The position numbers were made by a program, and so were the translations under genes. From positions 1 through 64,000 of the forward strand of contig CAKZNT010000040.1 in the NCBI GenBank assembly GCA_937132065.1: 64,000 nt of DNA, written 5' to 3'. Shown one piece after another: positions 35,356 through 43,352 of the stretch. The notes beneath the pieces are model-generated. The model had not been told where the DNA came from and searched no databases. It saw nothing but the letters and a program-made list of their open reading frames with translations. Every line of letters begins with the position of its first letter. The stretch's first letter is position 1. This DNA comes from an uncultured Loktanella sp. GTDB taxonomy: Bacteria; Pseudomonadota; Alphaproteobacteria; Rhodobacterales; Rhodobacteraceae.

Positions 35356-36140
35356 ACAGCGCTCCCCAGCGTTTAGCTTGATTAAGCAAAGACGCGAGTC
35401 TGCCTTAAATGTCAAAGTAGAACTGAAGGTCTAGAATAGCGTCCAACAGGAAGCTGTAAATTTCTTCGATTCTATCAGTGTCTGATAGAAGTTTTTTCAG
35501 CACAGCTACATCGCTAGAACCGCGGACACCTTCCTGCTATTGATTGGTTGTCACGTGAAAAGACGAAGCGAAAAGGTTGTATTTGTCAGATACACAACTT
35601 GCGAAAAACGAGAGGCTCAGAATCCTCGCAACATATTGATTTAGAAGGATGATTTGACTCGAATCGATATGTGTGAAAACGCTGAAAGCCTACCCAAAAC
35701 ACGTGGTTCTACTACTCATGTAGGGCCGCTCAACTAAAATGCCGAAAGGAGCGAGCAATGAAATAACAGGGCAAAGAAAAGGGCTTAACTGCGCTAACAG
35801 TCAAACCCTTTTGTGACTGGAAATCCAGCTACCACACATGAACTGATAGTTCATAGCAGCCTTCGAGGCAACGGATTTCCCTCAATATGAGCACGTCACG
35901 CATGAGTGACCGATCGCTGGTAACGCCAACGACCGGTCGCCTCTGCCTAGATGAAATGCAGTGCCGGTCGGCGAAATGACCGGAACCCCAATCATATTCT
36001 TGGCTCAAAATTCCCGCTCAAATTTTTCTGCGTGAATTAAGCCAAGCCCCCTCGTGAATTTCGATCAAGCGCCTGGAAGGCCACGATCCAAATTACATCG
36101 AATTCAGCTGGAAATTCCGATTTCCAGAATTGGAGAAGCT
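35356..36140. other. 785-bp non-coding region with predicted RNA structure upstream of tnsA
   Basis: No supported gene. Structured parts lie at 35777-35880: AAAAGGG (35777-35783) pairs with CCCTTTT (35806-35812). GGAAATCC (35819-35826) pairs perfectly with GGATTTCC (35873-35880), enclosing the hairpin TGAACT-GAT-AGTTCA (35839-35853) and a small CC-TTCGA-GG hairpin, a three-way-junction layout. Just before, a consensus AAAGGAG precedes ATG-AAA-TAA, a two-codon frame at about 35758. From 35908 to 35985, GACCGATCG, GACCGGTCG, GCCGGTCGG and GACCGG recur. The region holds the two divergent promoters and may encode a leader or small RNA. Confidence 0.45.
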
Positions 36141-36899
36141 ATGTCACTTGATGATATTGACGACGTCGAAACCCTCTATGGGATTAAGAAACTACCTCGC
36201 CAGTCTAAGATTGAGCTACGCGAAATTCATGGAGTTTTGCCAAGCCGCCACGACCGAAACCCAATTAGAACTAGCGCCACGTCACAAACCTCGACATTCG
36301 TATACAAAGTTGCGGCGACGGGCTTCAAAGAGGAAATCGGGCTTGTAGAGAGTCAGGCCGAGGTCGCTGTGGGCGAAGAGCTTTTGCTCTCACCAGAGAC
36401 CTATGATGTTGAGTTCCAGCCACTTACATTCGACTACGAATATCCGAAAGGGCGCACAAAACCGCACACAATTGATATTCGGCTGACCACGATCTCTGGC
36501 CGGCGGGTGTTAGTTTTTGTTCGCTATGAGGAGAGCCTACTAAAGCCAAAAGTGTGGGATGAGATCGAAGCAATTCGGGCTGCTTACCCCCGAACAGAGG
36601 CAGATGATTTCATTGTCATCAATGCGAATGATTACACGCGTCCAAGGCGTGAAAACCTTCGCAGGATGCATCGATTGGTGATGTTTCAGCCGGACGATTT
36701 GGCCGACGAAATGGTTTTTGAAGCAGTTCAAGAACTGAAGACGCTGTGGCTAATGAAGGATCTTTGCAAGGCAATGAACCTTTCGAAAGCCCGCGTTTTC
36801 CAGTCCTGCCTTCGGTTGATCGCTAGAGGCCGACTTGGCGCCAACATGGACGCAGTCATTTGTCATCATTCACGGATCTGGAGGACCGAAACATGCTGA
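36141..36899 (+). CDS. tnsA: TnsA-like endonuclease-fold protein with altered active site
   Basis: 252 residues from the ATG at 36141 (GGAGA 6 nt before); a GTG 87 bases upstream has no ribosome site. The order AEVAVGEELLLSPETYDVEF-QP (E74, Q93-P94), HTIDIRL (H109, D112) and VLVFVRYEESL (124-133) fits the TnsA N-terminal fold, whose catalytic set in Tn7 is Glu63, Asp114, Gln130 and Lys132. Here the Q-x-K position reads F126-V-R128, so the acidic/amide residue is lost and Lys is Arg. The C-terminal part (about 185-252) resembles a winged helix, as in TnsA. TnsA normally cuts the 5' ends so that the element leaves cleanly. With TnsB overlapping by 7 bp, it is in the transposition operon. Function of the altered protein is uncertain. 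Confidence 0.78.
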   Translation: MSLDDIDDVETLYGIKKLPRQSKIELREIHGVLPSRHDRNPIRTSATSQTSTFVYKVAATGFKEEIGLVESQAEVAVGEELLLSPETYDVEFQPLTFDYEYPKGRTKPHTIDIRLTTISGRRVLVFVRYEESLLKPKVWDEIEAIRAAYPRTEADDFIVINANDYTRPRRENLRRMHRLVMFQPDDLADEMVFEAVQELKTLWLMKDLCKAMNLSKARVFQSCLRLIARGRLGANMDAVICHHSRIWRTETC

Positions 36900-39073
36900 A
36901 ACCAAAATACAACATCGCGCGTGGGATGGAGTTTTCTCATCCCAGTGCGGGGAAGCAGGTCGTTACTCAAAGCAAGAATGGTGCCTACCATGCGGTGAGC
37001 GTCGAGACTGGGCAAACCTCTGTTTTGACCTATCGAGAGATGATTTCGACGTTGAGCCGTCCTGGCACGTCTGCCGCTAACGGTCATAAGAGTTTTGCCG
37101 CTGGAAGTGCGCGTATTCGCGATGGTGGTTTGCACCATGAAGCGCAGCTTACGCCTAAAGTGCGTCAACAAAAGAGGTTTCTTGGCGCTGTAATGCGCGG
37201 GATCAAAGAGTTAGAAGATGGAGGACTTCGCATTTACGCGACGGGTCTCAACGACTTAGAAACGCGGAAAGAGATCGCTGCGATTGCGCGTCAGGAATAT
37301 ACCGAGCACCCTATTGCGGTAGTTATGCGAGGTGGTTCGATTTCGTTTTTGGCGGTGATGCCTGCTGGTCGAACACTCATGCAGAAATACGAACAATGGG
37401 TGGAATCTGGGTATGACGACATGGTTCTTCCCGACCACTCTCATTTTCGTGGCAATCGGACAAACCACGGAGTTTGCCAGCGTCTTTACGAGCTGATTTC
37501 GGAGGCCATTGAAAGTGTTTACCTCGATACGAGGAAACCAACGCCTGCAGCAGTTCTAAGAAAACATACCGACTTGGTCGTTGTTGAAAATGAATCTCGT
37601 CGACGCAACGATCTTAAAGAACTGAAAGCGGTCGCCCACAAAACCATTACGCGCCAAATCAAGAACCTAAATAAGACGGCCGTTGATATTGCGCGAGAGG
37701 GTGAGCGATGGGCTTTGAATAACCGAACAAGTGGGTCGACTGATTATCGATCGCTTATGATCGGTGAGGAGGTCGAAATTGACGAGTGCAAACTGTCATT
37801 GATTGTGGAGGCGCGGAGGAAAGGGATTTGGGACCGCTTAAGCCCCGAGCAGCAAGAGGCCCTCGAAGAAATTGATGAGATTATCAAAACCCGAATTTGG
37901 CTTGTCTTGATGCTTGATGTTGCAACTCGCAACCCACTTGGTTGGGCATTGACGGATACACCCTCTCATGAGGTAACTTTGGAAGTTATCAGAATGGCAA
38001 CGCGTGATAAAACACGTGAAGCGCGTAAATACGGGTGTGAGTGCGAGCCGATGCCTGCTGTTGGTATCGGCTGTATGAAGGGCGATAACGGGACTGGTCT
38101 CCGAAATTCAGAAGTGAAATCGACTGCCAGCGGAATTCGAACGCAGACTGTTGATGCGCGCACCTATCGTGGCGTCGATAAGCCCTATGTCGAGCGGATT
38201 TTTGGCACGATCGAAAGTGTGCTGATCAGTATGCTTACCGGTTACACAGGGCGTCGTGCAGGGCAGGTGCCTGGATATGACCCAATCGCAAGTGGCGTCC
38301 TTGATGTCGAAGAGCTCTACGGGATCATCACGCGCTACTTGATCGACGTGTATCCCCAGGAGCGTCACTACGGTGTGACAATGATGGGCGCACGGCCAGC
38401 TAACATGGCAAGAGCAGTAAATGATGAATACGGGTGCATTCTTCCACCTGCCGATCATGACAGACGGATTCAGCTTGGGTGGTCGGATGAGGCCAAAGTC
38501 ACAGATGATGGGGTCAAGTTTTTGAACCTGCCTTACAATTCGAAAGACCTTCAAGACGTCCGTGATGCGGTAAAAGGTAAAGTCACTGTCTTTGTCGATC
38601 CCGACAACATTGCCAGTGCCACGATTTTGGTGGTTGGGCGCCCGGAGCCGATCCTGGTTGAGTTGACTTGGACCGCGATGCGAGACTTGACGTTACACGA
38701 ATTTTTGGACGTCGCACTTCAGGCCCGCAAGGAAGCACCCGAAGAAACGCGGCTGATCGAAAGTCATCTCGCTAAGGTCCGCGGTGATCTCGAAGCTGAC
38801 ATGACGCAAAAGATGCGTGAGCGAAAAGTGCCGCGAAGCTTTCACACGTGGCCTGAAGCGCTCAAAAAGGCTCAAGTTATTCGTAGGGGCATGCAGGATC
38901 TGCGCCAGTCGGAGCCAATGGCTGGGACAGTTCAGGCTGGACGTATCATGGACGCTGTGCGTGATGATTTGCCCGACCACGGCACCGCGCAGATCGAAGA
39001 TCAGGCCAATGAGATCATCACGCCAGAAACGGCTAAGTTTGCGCCCCCCAAAAACACAGGAAAACTGTCATGA
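36893..39073 (+). CDS. tnsB: TnsB/TniA DDE transposase
   Basis: 726 residues from the ATG at 36893 with GGAGG 8 nt upstream; a TTG start at 36860 is less likely. The retroviral-integrase core carries Asp297 (EEVEIDECKLS), Asp398 (MKGDNGTG) and Glu434 (PYVERIFGTIE), a DD(35)E spacing. The N-terminal domains (about 1-230) are the end-binding part, the C-terminal Mu-type beta barrel and a linker with charged tail (about 600-726) meet TnsC. It cuts 3' ends and joins them to the target. It overlaps tnsC by 4 bp. Confidence 0.94.
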   Translation: MLKPKYNIARGMEFSHPSAGKQVVTQSKNGAYHAVSVETGQTSVLTYREMISTLSRPGTSAANGHKSFAAGSARIRDGGLHHEAQLTPKVRQQKRFLGAVMRGIKELEDGGLRIYATGLNDLETRKEIAAIARQEYTEHPIAVVMRGGSISFLAVMPAGRTLMQKYEQWVESGYDDMVLPDHSHFRGNRTNHGVCQRLYELISEAIESVYLDTRKPTPAAVLRKHTDLVVVENESRRRNDLKELKAVAHKTITRQIKNLNKTAVDIAREGERWALNNRTSGSTDYRSLMIGEEVEIDECKLSLIVEARRKGIWDRLSPEQQEALEEIDEIIKTRIWLVLMLDVATRNPLGWALTDTPSHEVTLEVIRMATRDKTREARKYGCECEPMPAVGIGCMKGDNGTGLRNSEVKSTASGIRTQTVDARTYRGVDKPYVERIFGTIESVLISMLTGYTGRRAGQVPGYDPIASGVLDVEELYGIITRYLIDVYPQERHYGVTMMGARPANMARAVNDEYGCILPPADHDRRIQLGWSDEAKVTDDGVKFLNLPYNSKDLQDVRDAVKGKVTVFVDPDNIASATILVVGRPEPILVELTWTAMRDLTLHEFLDVALQARKEAPEETRLIESHLAKVRGDLEADMTQKMRERKVPRSFHTWPEALKKAQVIRRGMQDLRQSEPMAGTVQAGRIMDAVRDDLPDHGTAQIEDQANEIITPETAKFAPPKNTGKLS

Positions 39074-40089
39074 GTTTCATTCAAGAAAAAACGTTTGCCG
39101 TCACGAAAACCCTTCAGGGCGCCCACTATGCGTTTGAGAGGGCCAAAGAACTTCGCGCTGGCATGGAGTGGATGATTACGGATTACGCTGCCAAGGCGGC
39201 CAACGAGAGGCCGTTTGAGGCGCGCGGTCTAATTGTTACGGGACCATCACGCACCGGGAAGTCGGATGAAATCGCAAACATGCTGAGCGCTGTAAATGAC
39301 GGTTCCACAATTATGCCAGACGGTCGCCCCGCAATGATCGAGAAGGTTACATTGAGTGGTTCCTTAAGCTTCAAGGAACTCGGCAAAAGGACCCTGAAAG
39401 ATGCGCTTGGTTATGGCGTCAACGGTTCGGATAAATTGGCCAGCCGTTCAAACCAAGACGACGTATGGGACAAGGTCTTTTTTCAAGCGAAAGAGCAGGG
39501 GGTCATTGGTATCCATTTCGATGAATGCCAACACATCTTTTCGGGTAAAAGCGCTGCAGTCCGGCGGGTTGTTCTGGATAGTTTCAAGTCTTTGCTCAAG
39601 CGGACAGATTGGCCGTTGATGTTGATCTTGTCTGGGGTCGATGATTTGACCGCTTATGTATCTGAGGAAGAGCAACTTTCTTACCTTCTGCGACCGATCG
39701 AATTCGGTGAAATCCGATCATACAATCAGGCCGACCTGAGTGAGATCAATGACCTTTGCCACCTCTATGCCGGCAAAGTTGATATGATTTTTCCTAAGGA
39801 TTTATGGACGGAAGACTTCTTCAAGCGATTGGCATTTAGTTCAGGAAATCGCTGGGGTCTATTGATTGAGCTTGTGATCAGCGCACTGAAAATCGCTCAT
39901 GCAGCTGATGCCGATCATGTTGGCAGGTCAAGTTTTTGCAGGGCATTCACCGATCGAACCGCGTTCCCAATCGGACATTCTCCTTTTGTGACGGATGACT
40001 ATGAAGCTGCGTTCGACACCCAAAAGATCTTGGATATGGTTCGGCGGAAAGAGGTCGCAGCGAAGGCCAAGGCGCAAAAGGCGAAATAA
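39070..40089 (+). CDS. tnsC: TnsC/TniB AAA+ transposition regulator
   Basis: 339 residues. Walker A is GPSRTGKSDE (58-67), Walker B is GIHFDECQHIFSGK (147-160) and the later arginine-rich helix region is DDLTAYVSEEEQLSYLLRPIEF. The length matches TniB and the shorter TnsC type. The ATPase forms the filament that links TniQ-bound target DNA to TnsAB. It is the last gene of the right-end operon and is followed by a strong terminator before the right end. Confidence 0.93.
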   Translation: MSFIQEKTFAVTKTLQGAHYAFERAKELRAGMEWMITDYAAKAANERPFEARGLIVTGPSRTGKSDEIANMLSAVNDGSTIMPDGRPAMIEKVTLSGSLSFKELGKRTLKDALGYGVNGSDKLASRSNQDDVWDKVFFQAKEQGVIGIHFDECQHIFSGKSAAVRRVVLDSFKSLLKRTDWPLMLILSGVDDLTAYVSEEEQLSYLLRPIEFGEIRSYNQADLSEINDLCHLYAGKVDMIFPKDLWTEDFFKRLAFSSGNRWGLLIELVISALKIAHAADADHVGRSSFCRAFTDRTAFPIGHSPFVTDDYEAAFDTQKILDMVRRKEVAAKAKAQKAK

Positions 40090-40124
40090 GTTTCGACACA
40101 CCTCAATCTGTTTCGTTATTGAAG

Positions 40125-40148
40125 CCCGCGCATTGCGCGGGTTTTTTT
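40125..40148 (+). terminator. Intrinsic terminator after tnsC
   Basis: CCCGCGC (40125-40131) and GCGCGGG (40135-40141) form a 7-bp GC-rich stem with an ATT loop and seven T residues behind it. It ends the tnsABC transcript inside the element. Confidence 0.9.
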
Positions 40149-40176
40149 ATGTGGATAGACTGAATTTAACACTGAG

Positions 40177-40317
40177 GATTTGCATGCTTATGCGTTAAAT
40201 TTGCATGGTTATGGAGGACTCGCCATTGGCGCGCGCTTTATTCCTTATTAATCAAGGGCTTACCAATGCTCCCTATTGATTCTATTGGGAAATTTGCACT
40301 CTTATGGGCTACTGACA
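40177..40317. repeat. Right transposon end: three TnsB-type sites and terminal repeat
   Basis: Read inward from 40317 the end is TGTCAGTAGCCCATAAGAGT followed by GCAAATTT (40290-40317). Two more copies in the same orientation are CCATAACCATGCAAATTT (complement of 40197-40214) and CGCATAAGCATGCAAATC (complement of 40177-40194), giving the shared core CATAA(G/C)xxTGCAAAT. The right end holds closely spaced inner copies, the left end fewer, as in Tn7. Confidence 0.85.
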
Positions 40318-40322
40318 GTGTG
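40318..40322. repeat. 5-bp target-site duplication, right copy
   Basis: GTGTG, identical to 16785-16789 at the other end of the element. The host sequence before insertion can be rebuilt by joining 16789 to 40323. Confidence 0.93.
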
Positions 40323-40336
40323 TGCGGGTGTCGGCG

Positions 40337-40735
40337 TTAACCGACAGCCCGCGCCATCATAACCCCTGCCCATGCTGCAAATCCGGTGAGCACCCCGCCC
40401 CAGATTGTGTCGACGGCGACCTGTTCAAACGACCAGTCCCGCAGGGTCGCGTAGTTGGTAAATTCGTAGGTTCCGTAGGCCATCAGGCCCAAGAGCACCC
40501 CACCGACGAGCGCCGCCATTGGATCGCCTGCGCGCAGGGCTGGCGCGGAAACGAAGTAGAGCACCCCGCCCACATAGCCGAGATAGAAGATCAGGGCAGG
40601 GACCACCCGAAACGGGTCGGCAAACAGGTGTGCGATGTGGCGGTCAAAGACCGGCTTGACCAGAAGTCGAAGCCCGATCGCATCCACCAGAAAGAAAATG
40701 ACGGCTGTTGCGGCATAGAGGGTCAGGATCTTCAT
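40337..40735 (-). CDS. DUF2177 family membrane protein
   Basis: 132 residues from the ATG at 40735 (MKILTLYAATAVIFFLVDAI), four hydrophobic segments and the DUF2177 pattern FVVPAL-like VVPALIFYLGYVGGVLYFV, GLMAYGTYEFTNYATLRDWS and DTIWGGVLTG. Function unknown. It overlaps the TspO-like gene by 4 bp and is the last gene of the sigma-E-type operon. A GC-rich inverted repeat, GCGGGTGTCGG/CCGACAGCCCGC, surrounds its stop codon and was probably the shared terminator with nrdJ before the transposon arrived. Confidence 0.85.
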   Translation of the reverse strand: MKILTLYAATAVIFFLVDAIGLRLLVKPVFDRHIAHLFADPFRVVPALIFYLGYVGGVLYFVSAPALRAGDPMAALVGGVLLGLMAYGTYEFTNYATLRDWSFEQVAVDTIWGGVLTGFAAWAGVMMARAVG

Positions 40736-41451
40736 GCGCTTGCTCCTTTTGAAAGGGATTTGAAGGTGCGGACCCCTAGCAGGGCGATTCCGCCGAGTGC
40801 CAGTCCGGTGACGGGTAGGTTGAGTGGCGCGGCATTTGCGACGACGACCCCGACTAGCGCCCAGATCACAGCGGCGGGATAACCCCATTCGCGGGGCCGT
40901 GCCGCTTGGGTTACAAGGGCGACAATCAGCACCCCGATGAGGCACAAGATTGCGGCGGCCTGCGCCGACAGGATGCCGTAGCCCCCCAAGAGCACCCCGA
41001 TGCCGACCCCTGTGGCCGCCGTGAGCCAGCCTGCGTAAAGCGCGACAGGGCGCGCCTGATAGGCGGGCGCACTTTTGCCGGCTTGCAAGAGCGCCCTGAT
41101 CGCAGTGGCGGCCATGACGATGATCATCGCGGTCGCAAGGATTGGCGCCGCATTTGCCGCCGCCAGCCAGAAACATCCGATGACGAGGCTGACGAGAAGA
41201 GGTGTCCGCATCGCCCGCCAGTCAGGGTCGGTTGCCGCATTCAAAACCCCGTAACCCGCCCCGACGATCAACCAGACATAGATCAGCCCCCAGATAGAGA
41301 AGGCATAGCCTGCTGGCTGCACAGGTGGATTTTCGATTACGACTGGAAACTGCCCTTCGGTGAACCCGTTGAACCCAAGCGTAACGAAAGGCGACAAAGC
41401 GAATGCGATGGCGGCAACGAGGGTGGCGATAGCAAGTGATCTTGATGACAT
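40732..41451 (-). CDS. TspO/MBR-like (tryptophan-rich sensory protein type) membrane protein
   Basis: 239 residues with seven or so hydrophobic segments. The N-terminal part PAGYAFSIWGLIYVWLIVGAGYGVL resembles the TspO/MBR signature (PPxWxFxxVWxxLY-type). It is longer than TspO (about 160) and belongs to the extended bacterial relatives found in stress operons. It lies in the inner membrane. Ligand unknown. It is downstream of the SDR by 13 bp. Confidence 0.7.
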   Translation of the reverse strand: MSSRSLAIATLVAAIAFALSPFVTLGFNGFTEGQFPVVIENPPVQPAGYAFSIWGLIYVWLIVGAGYGVLNAATDPDWRAMRTPLLVSLVIGCFWLAAANAAPILATAMIIVMAATAIRALLQAGKSAPAYQARPVALYAGWLTAATGVGIGVLLGGYGILSAQAAAILCLIGVLIVALVTQAARPREWGYPAAVIWALVGVVVANAAPLNLPVTGLALGGIALLGVRTFKSLSKGASA

Positions 41452-41464
41452 GATGCGTCCTTTG

Positions 41465-42202
41465 TTAACGGGTGAGACGCCGCGTGAGCGGCAGGGCTGC
41501 CCAATAGGGCAAGACGCTAAGCACCTTGAGCGCGTAAGTGAGGCGGCGCGGGAAATGCACCTCGAATGCCCCTGATGTCAGCCCTTTGATGATCGCATTG
41601 GCCGCCGTTTCTGGCGTGACCATCGCGGGCATGGTGAAATCGTTGCGCTGGGTCAGGCGGGTATCAACAAAGCCCGGCGAAATCAGCCGCACGTCGATGA
41701 CGCCATTCAGTTCGGCGCGCAAGGATTCCGCCAAGCTGATGACGCCCGCCTTGGTGGCCGAGTAGATTTGCCCCTGTGGCAATCCGATGTAGCCCGCGAC
41801 CGATCCGCAAAGGGCCAGTTGCCCGCCGCTGCGCAACACCGAAGGCGCGATTTGCGCGATGTGGAAACTGCCTGCGAGGTTCACGGTGATAATCTTGGTG
41901 GCGGTGTCTGGATCAAGGTCCATCACCTTGCCCGGATCGTAGAGCGCCGCCAGATGCACGATCCGGTCGACGGGGCCGATCTCGCCCAGTGTTTTTGCCG
42001 CTGCGGTGACGCTTGCGGGGTCGCTGACGTCAACGGGCAAGGCGACATGTTCGTGCCCGAGGTCGGCCACCATCGCATCTAGTTTGTCGGCTGATCGCGC
42101 AGACAAAACCAGCCGCGCGCCCCTATCCGCCCATGCCGCAGCAAGTGCCGCGCCGATCCCTTCGGTCGCCCCGATGATCCAGATTGTTTCACGGTTATGC
42201 AT
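41465..42202 (-). CDS. Short-chain dehydrogenase/reductase
   Basis: 245 residues from the ATG at 42202 (MHNRETIWIIGATEGIGAAL). Rossmann motif GATEGIG, then VNLAG near the NNAG position, catalytic Ser in CGSVAGY, and Tyr-x3-Lys as YSATK; the SDR triad is intact. Substrate unknown, probably lipid-related by its neighbours. It overlaps the methyltransferase gene upstream by 8 bp. Confidence 0.88.
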   Translation of the reverse strand: MHNRETIWIIGATEGIGAALAAAWADRGARLVLSARSADKLDAMVADLGHEHVALPVDVSDPASVTAAAKTLGEIGPVDRIVHLAALYDPGKVMDLDPDTATKIITVNLAGSFHIAQIAPSVLRSGGQLALCGSVAGYIGLPQGQIYSATKAGVISLAESLRAELNGVIDVRLISPGFVDTRLTQRNDFTMPAMVTPETAANAIIKGLTSGAFEVHFPRRLTYALKVLSVLPYWAALPLTRRLTR

Positions 42203-43352
42203 GGGCCAGTTCCACTTGCACAACGTCAGTTTGCCTAACGGCAAAAGAGGCCGCGCAAACGCTTAGGTAGTAGCGCCAGTTGCGCAAAAAGCCTTCGTCA
42301 AAGCCGAGCTTTTTGATCCGCTCCGCCTTTTCGTCAAGGCGGTCGTGCCACATCGCGCAGGTGCGTGAATAGTCCTGACCGAATGCGAAAGTGTCTGTCA
42401 CAGCCAGCCCTGCGCGTTCCGCCTGTGCGCGGATCACGCCGTCCGACAGCAACATGCCACCCGGGAACGTATAGTGGCGGATATAGTCGGAGGTGCGGCG
42501 GTAAGTGTCGAAGTAGTCGTCCTCGACGGTGATCGCTTGCACCATTGCGCGTCCGCCCTCTGCGAGGCTTGATTTCAGGGTCGCGAAATAGGTCGGCCAA
42601 TAGTCCTCGCCGACCGCTTCGATCATTTCGATCGACACGACGCTGTCGTATTTTCCTTCGCTCTTGCGGTAGTCTTGCAGGCGAATGTCGGCGCGCCCGT
42701 CAAGGCGTGCATCGGCGTAGCCTTTTTGGCTTGGCGAGATGGTGAGTCCCGTGACGCGGCGCCCTGTGTCGGCGGCCCGTTCTGCAAATCCGCCCCATCC
42801 GCAGCCGATTTCCAGCACGTTCTCTGCGCCCTCCAGCCGCTCAAGAATGCGGTCATATTTGCGGTGCTGCGCCGATTGCAGGTCTGTTTCGCCTTGCGCA
42901 AATAGCGCGGATGAATAGGTCATGCTCTCGTCGAGCCAGAGCTGGTAGAACTCGTTGCCTACATCATAATGCGCCCGAATATTGCGAGACGCACCGCGCT
43001 GCGAATTGGCGCGCATCAAGCGGTTCACGAACTTGAATTTCAGCCCGTTCCAGAACCCCGCATAGGCGTAGCCCTCGAATTGATCGAGGTTTTTCAGCGC
43101 GACTTCGGTCAGGTCTTGCAAAGATGGCGTATCCCAAAGCCCTGCAACATAGGTTTCCCCAAGCCCGATATCGCCGCGCGCCGCGATGGCGGTGATCACG
43201 GACCAGTCGTGGATTTGCATCTCGACGGCGGGGCTCCCTTGCCCGAAATCATGCACTTCTCCTTCCGGAGTGCGCAACCGCAGGCTCCCTGTTTTGAGCT
43301 GGGCGCAGGTCTCGAGAAAGTCGTGTTTCACGCGGTTCGTCAGAAAGAGCAT
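42195..43352 (-). CDS. Cyclopropane-fatty-acid-synthase-like SAM methyltransferase
   Basis: 385 residues. SAM motif VLEIGCGWGGFAERA (179-193), family hallmark RAHYDVGNEFYQLWLDESMTYSSA (126-149) and a C-terminal GFLRNWRYYLSVCAASF. Members modify unsaturated acyl chains of phospholipids at the membrane surface, making cyclopropane or methylated chains. Within an RpoE-ChrR locus, the related Rhodobacter gene is part of the singlet-oxygen response, where furan-fatty-acid formation has been described. This gene's product is not known. It shares one base with the DUF1365 stop. Confidence 0.88.
   Translation of the reverse strand: MLFLTNRVKHDFLETCAQLKTGSLRLRTPEGEVHDFGQGSPAVEMQIHDWSVITAIAARGDIGLGETYVAGLWDTPSLQDLTEVALKNLDQFEGYAYAGFWNGLKFKFVNRLMRANSQRGASRNIRAHYDVGNEFYQLWLDESMTYSSALFAQGETDLQSAQHRKYDRILERLEGAENVLEIGCGWGGFAERAADTGRRVTGLTISPSQKGYADARLDGRADIRLQDYRKSEGKYDSVVSIEMIEAVGEDYWPTYFATLKSSLAEGGRAMVQAITVEDDYFDTYRRTSDYIRHYTFPGGMLLSDGVIRAQAERAGLAVTDTFAFGQDYSRTCAMWHDRLDEKAERIKKLGFDEGFLRNWRYYLSVCAASFAVRQTDVVQVELAHA

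Larger units (their letters stand above)
16790..40317. mobile_element. Tn7/Tn5053-like transposon, complete, 23.5 kb
   Basis: The two ends are inverted repeats: TGTCAGTAACCCATAAGAAT from 16790 and TGTCAGTAGCCCATAAGAGT read inward from 40317, matching at 26 of the first 28 bases. Both ends abut GTGTG. Transposition genes inside are tniQ (left end, outward), and tnsA, tnsB, tnsC (right end, toward the right end). Cargo: DprA-like/HAD-PRTase pair, type I restriction operon, ROK-frcBCA transporter, methylase/HsdS-like protein. No resolvase, integrase or Cas gene was seen. The block is more AT-rich than both flanks. Because ends, duplication and the full gene set are intact, it may still be mobile. 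Confidence 0.93.

Noticed and set aside
35758-36000. Possible CRISPR array or crRNA-like repeats upstream of tnsA
   Set aside because: The GACCGGTCG-like repeats are short, irregular and unspaced, and no Cas gene is in the element; it is not a CRISPR-associated transposon on this evidence.
36054-36140. Upstream GTG start for tnsA adding 29 residues
   Set aside because: No ribosome site before the GTG, whereas GGAGA precedes the ATG at 36141.
16790-40317. Prophage or integrative conjugative element
   Set aside because: No integrase, capsid, tail, relaxase or type IV secretion gene; ends, duplication and DDE transposase specify a transposon.
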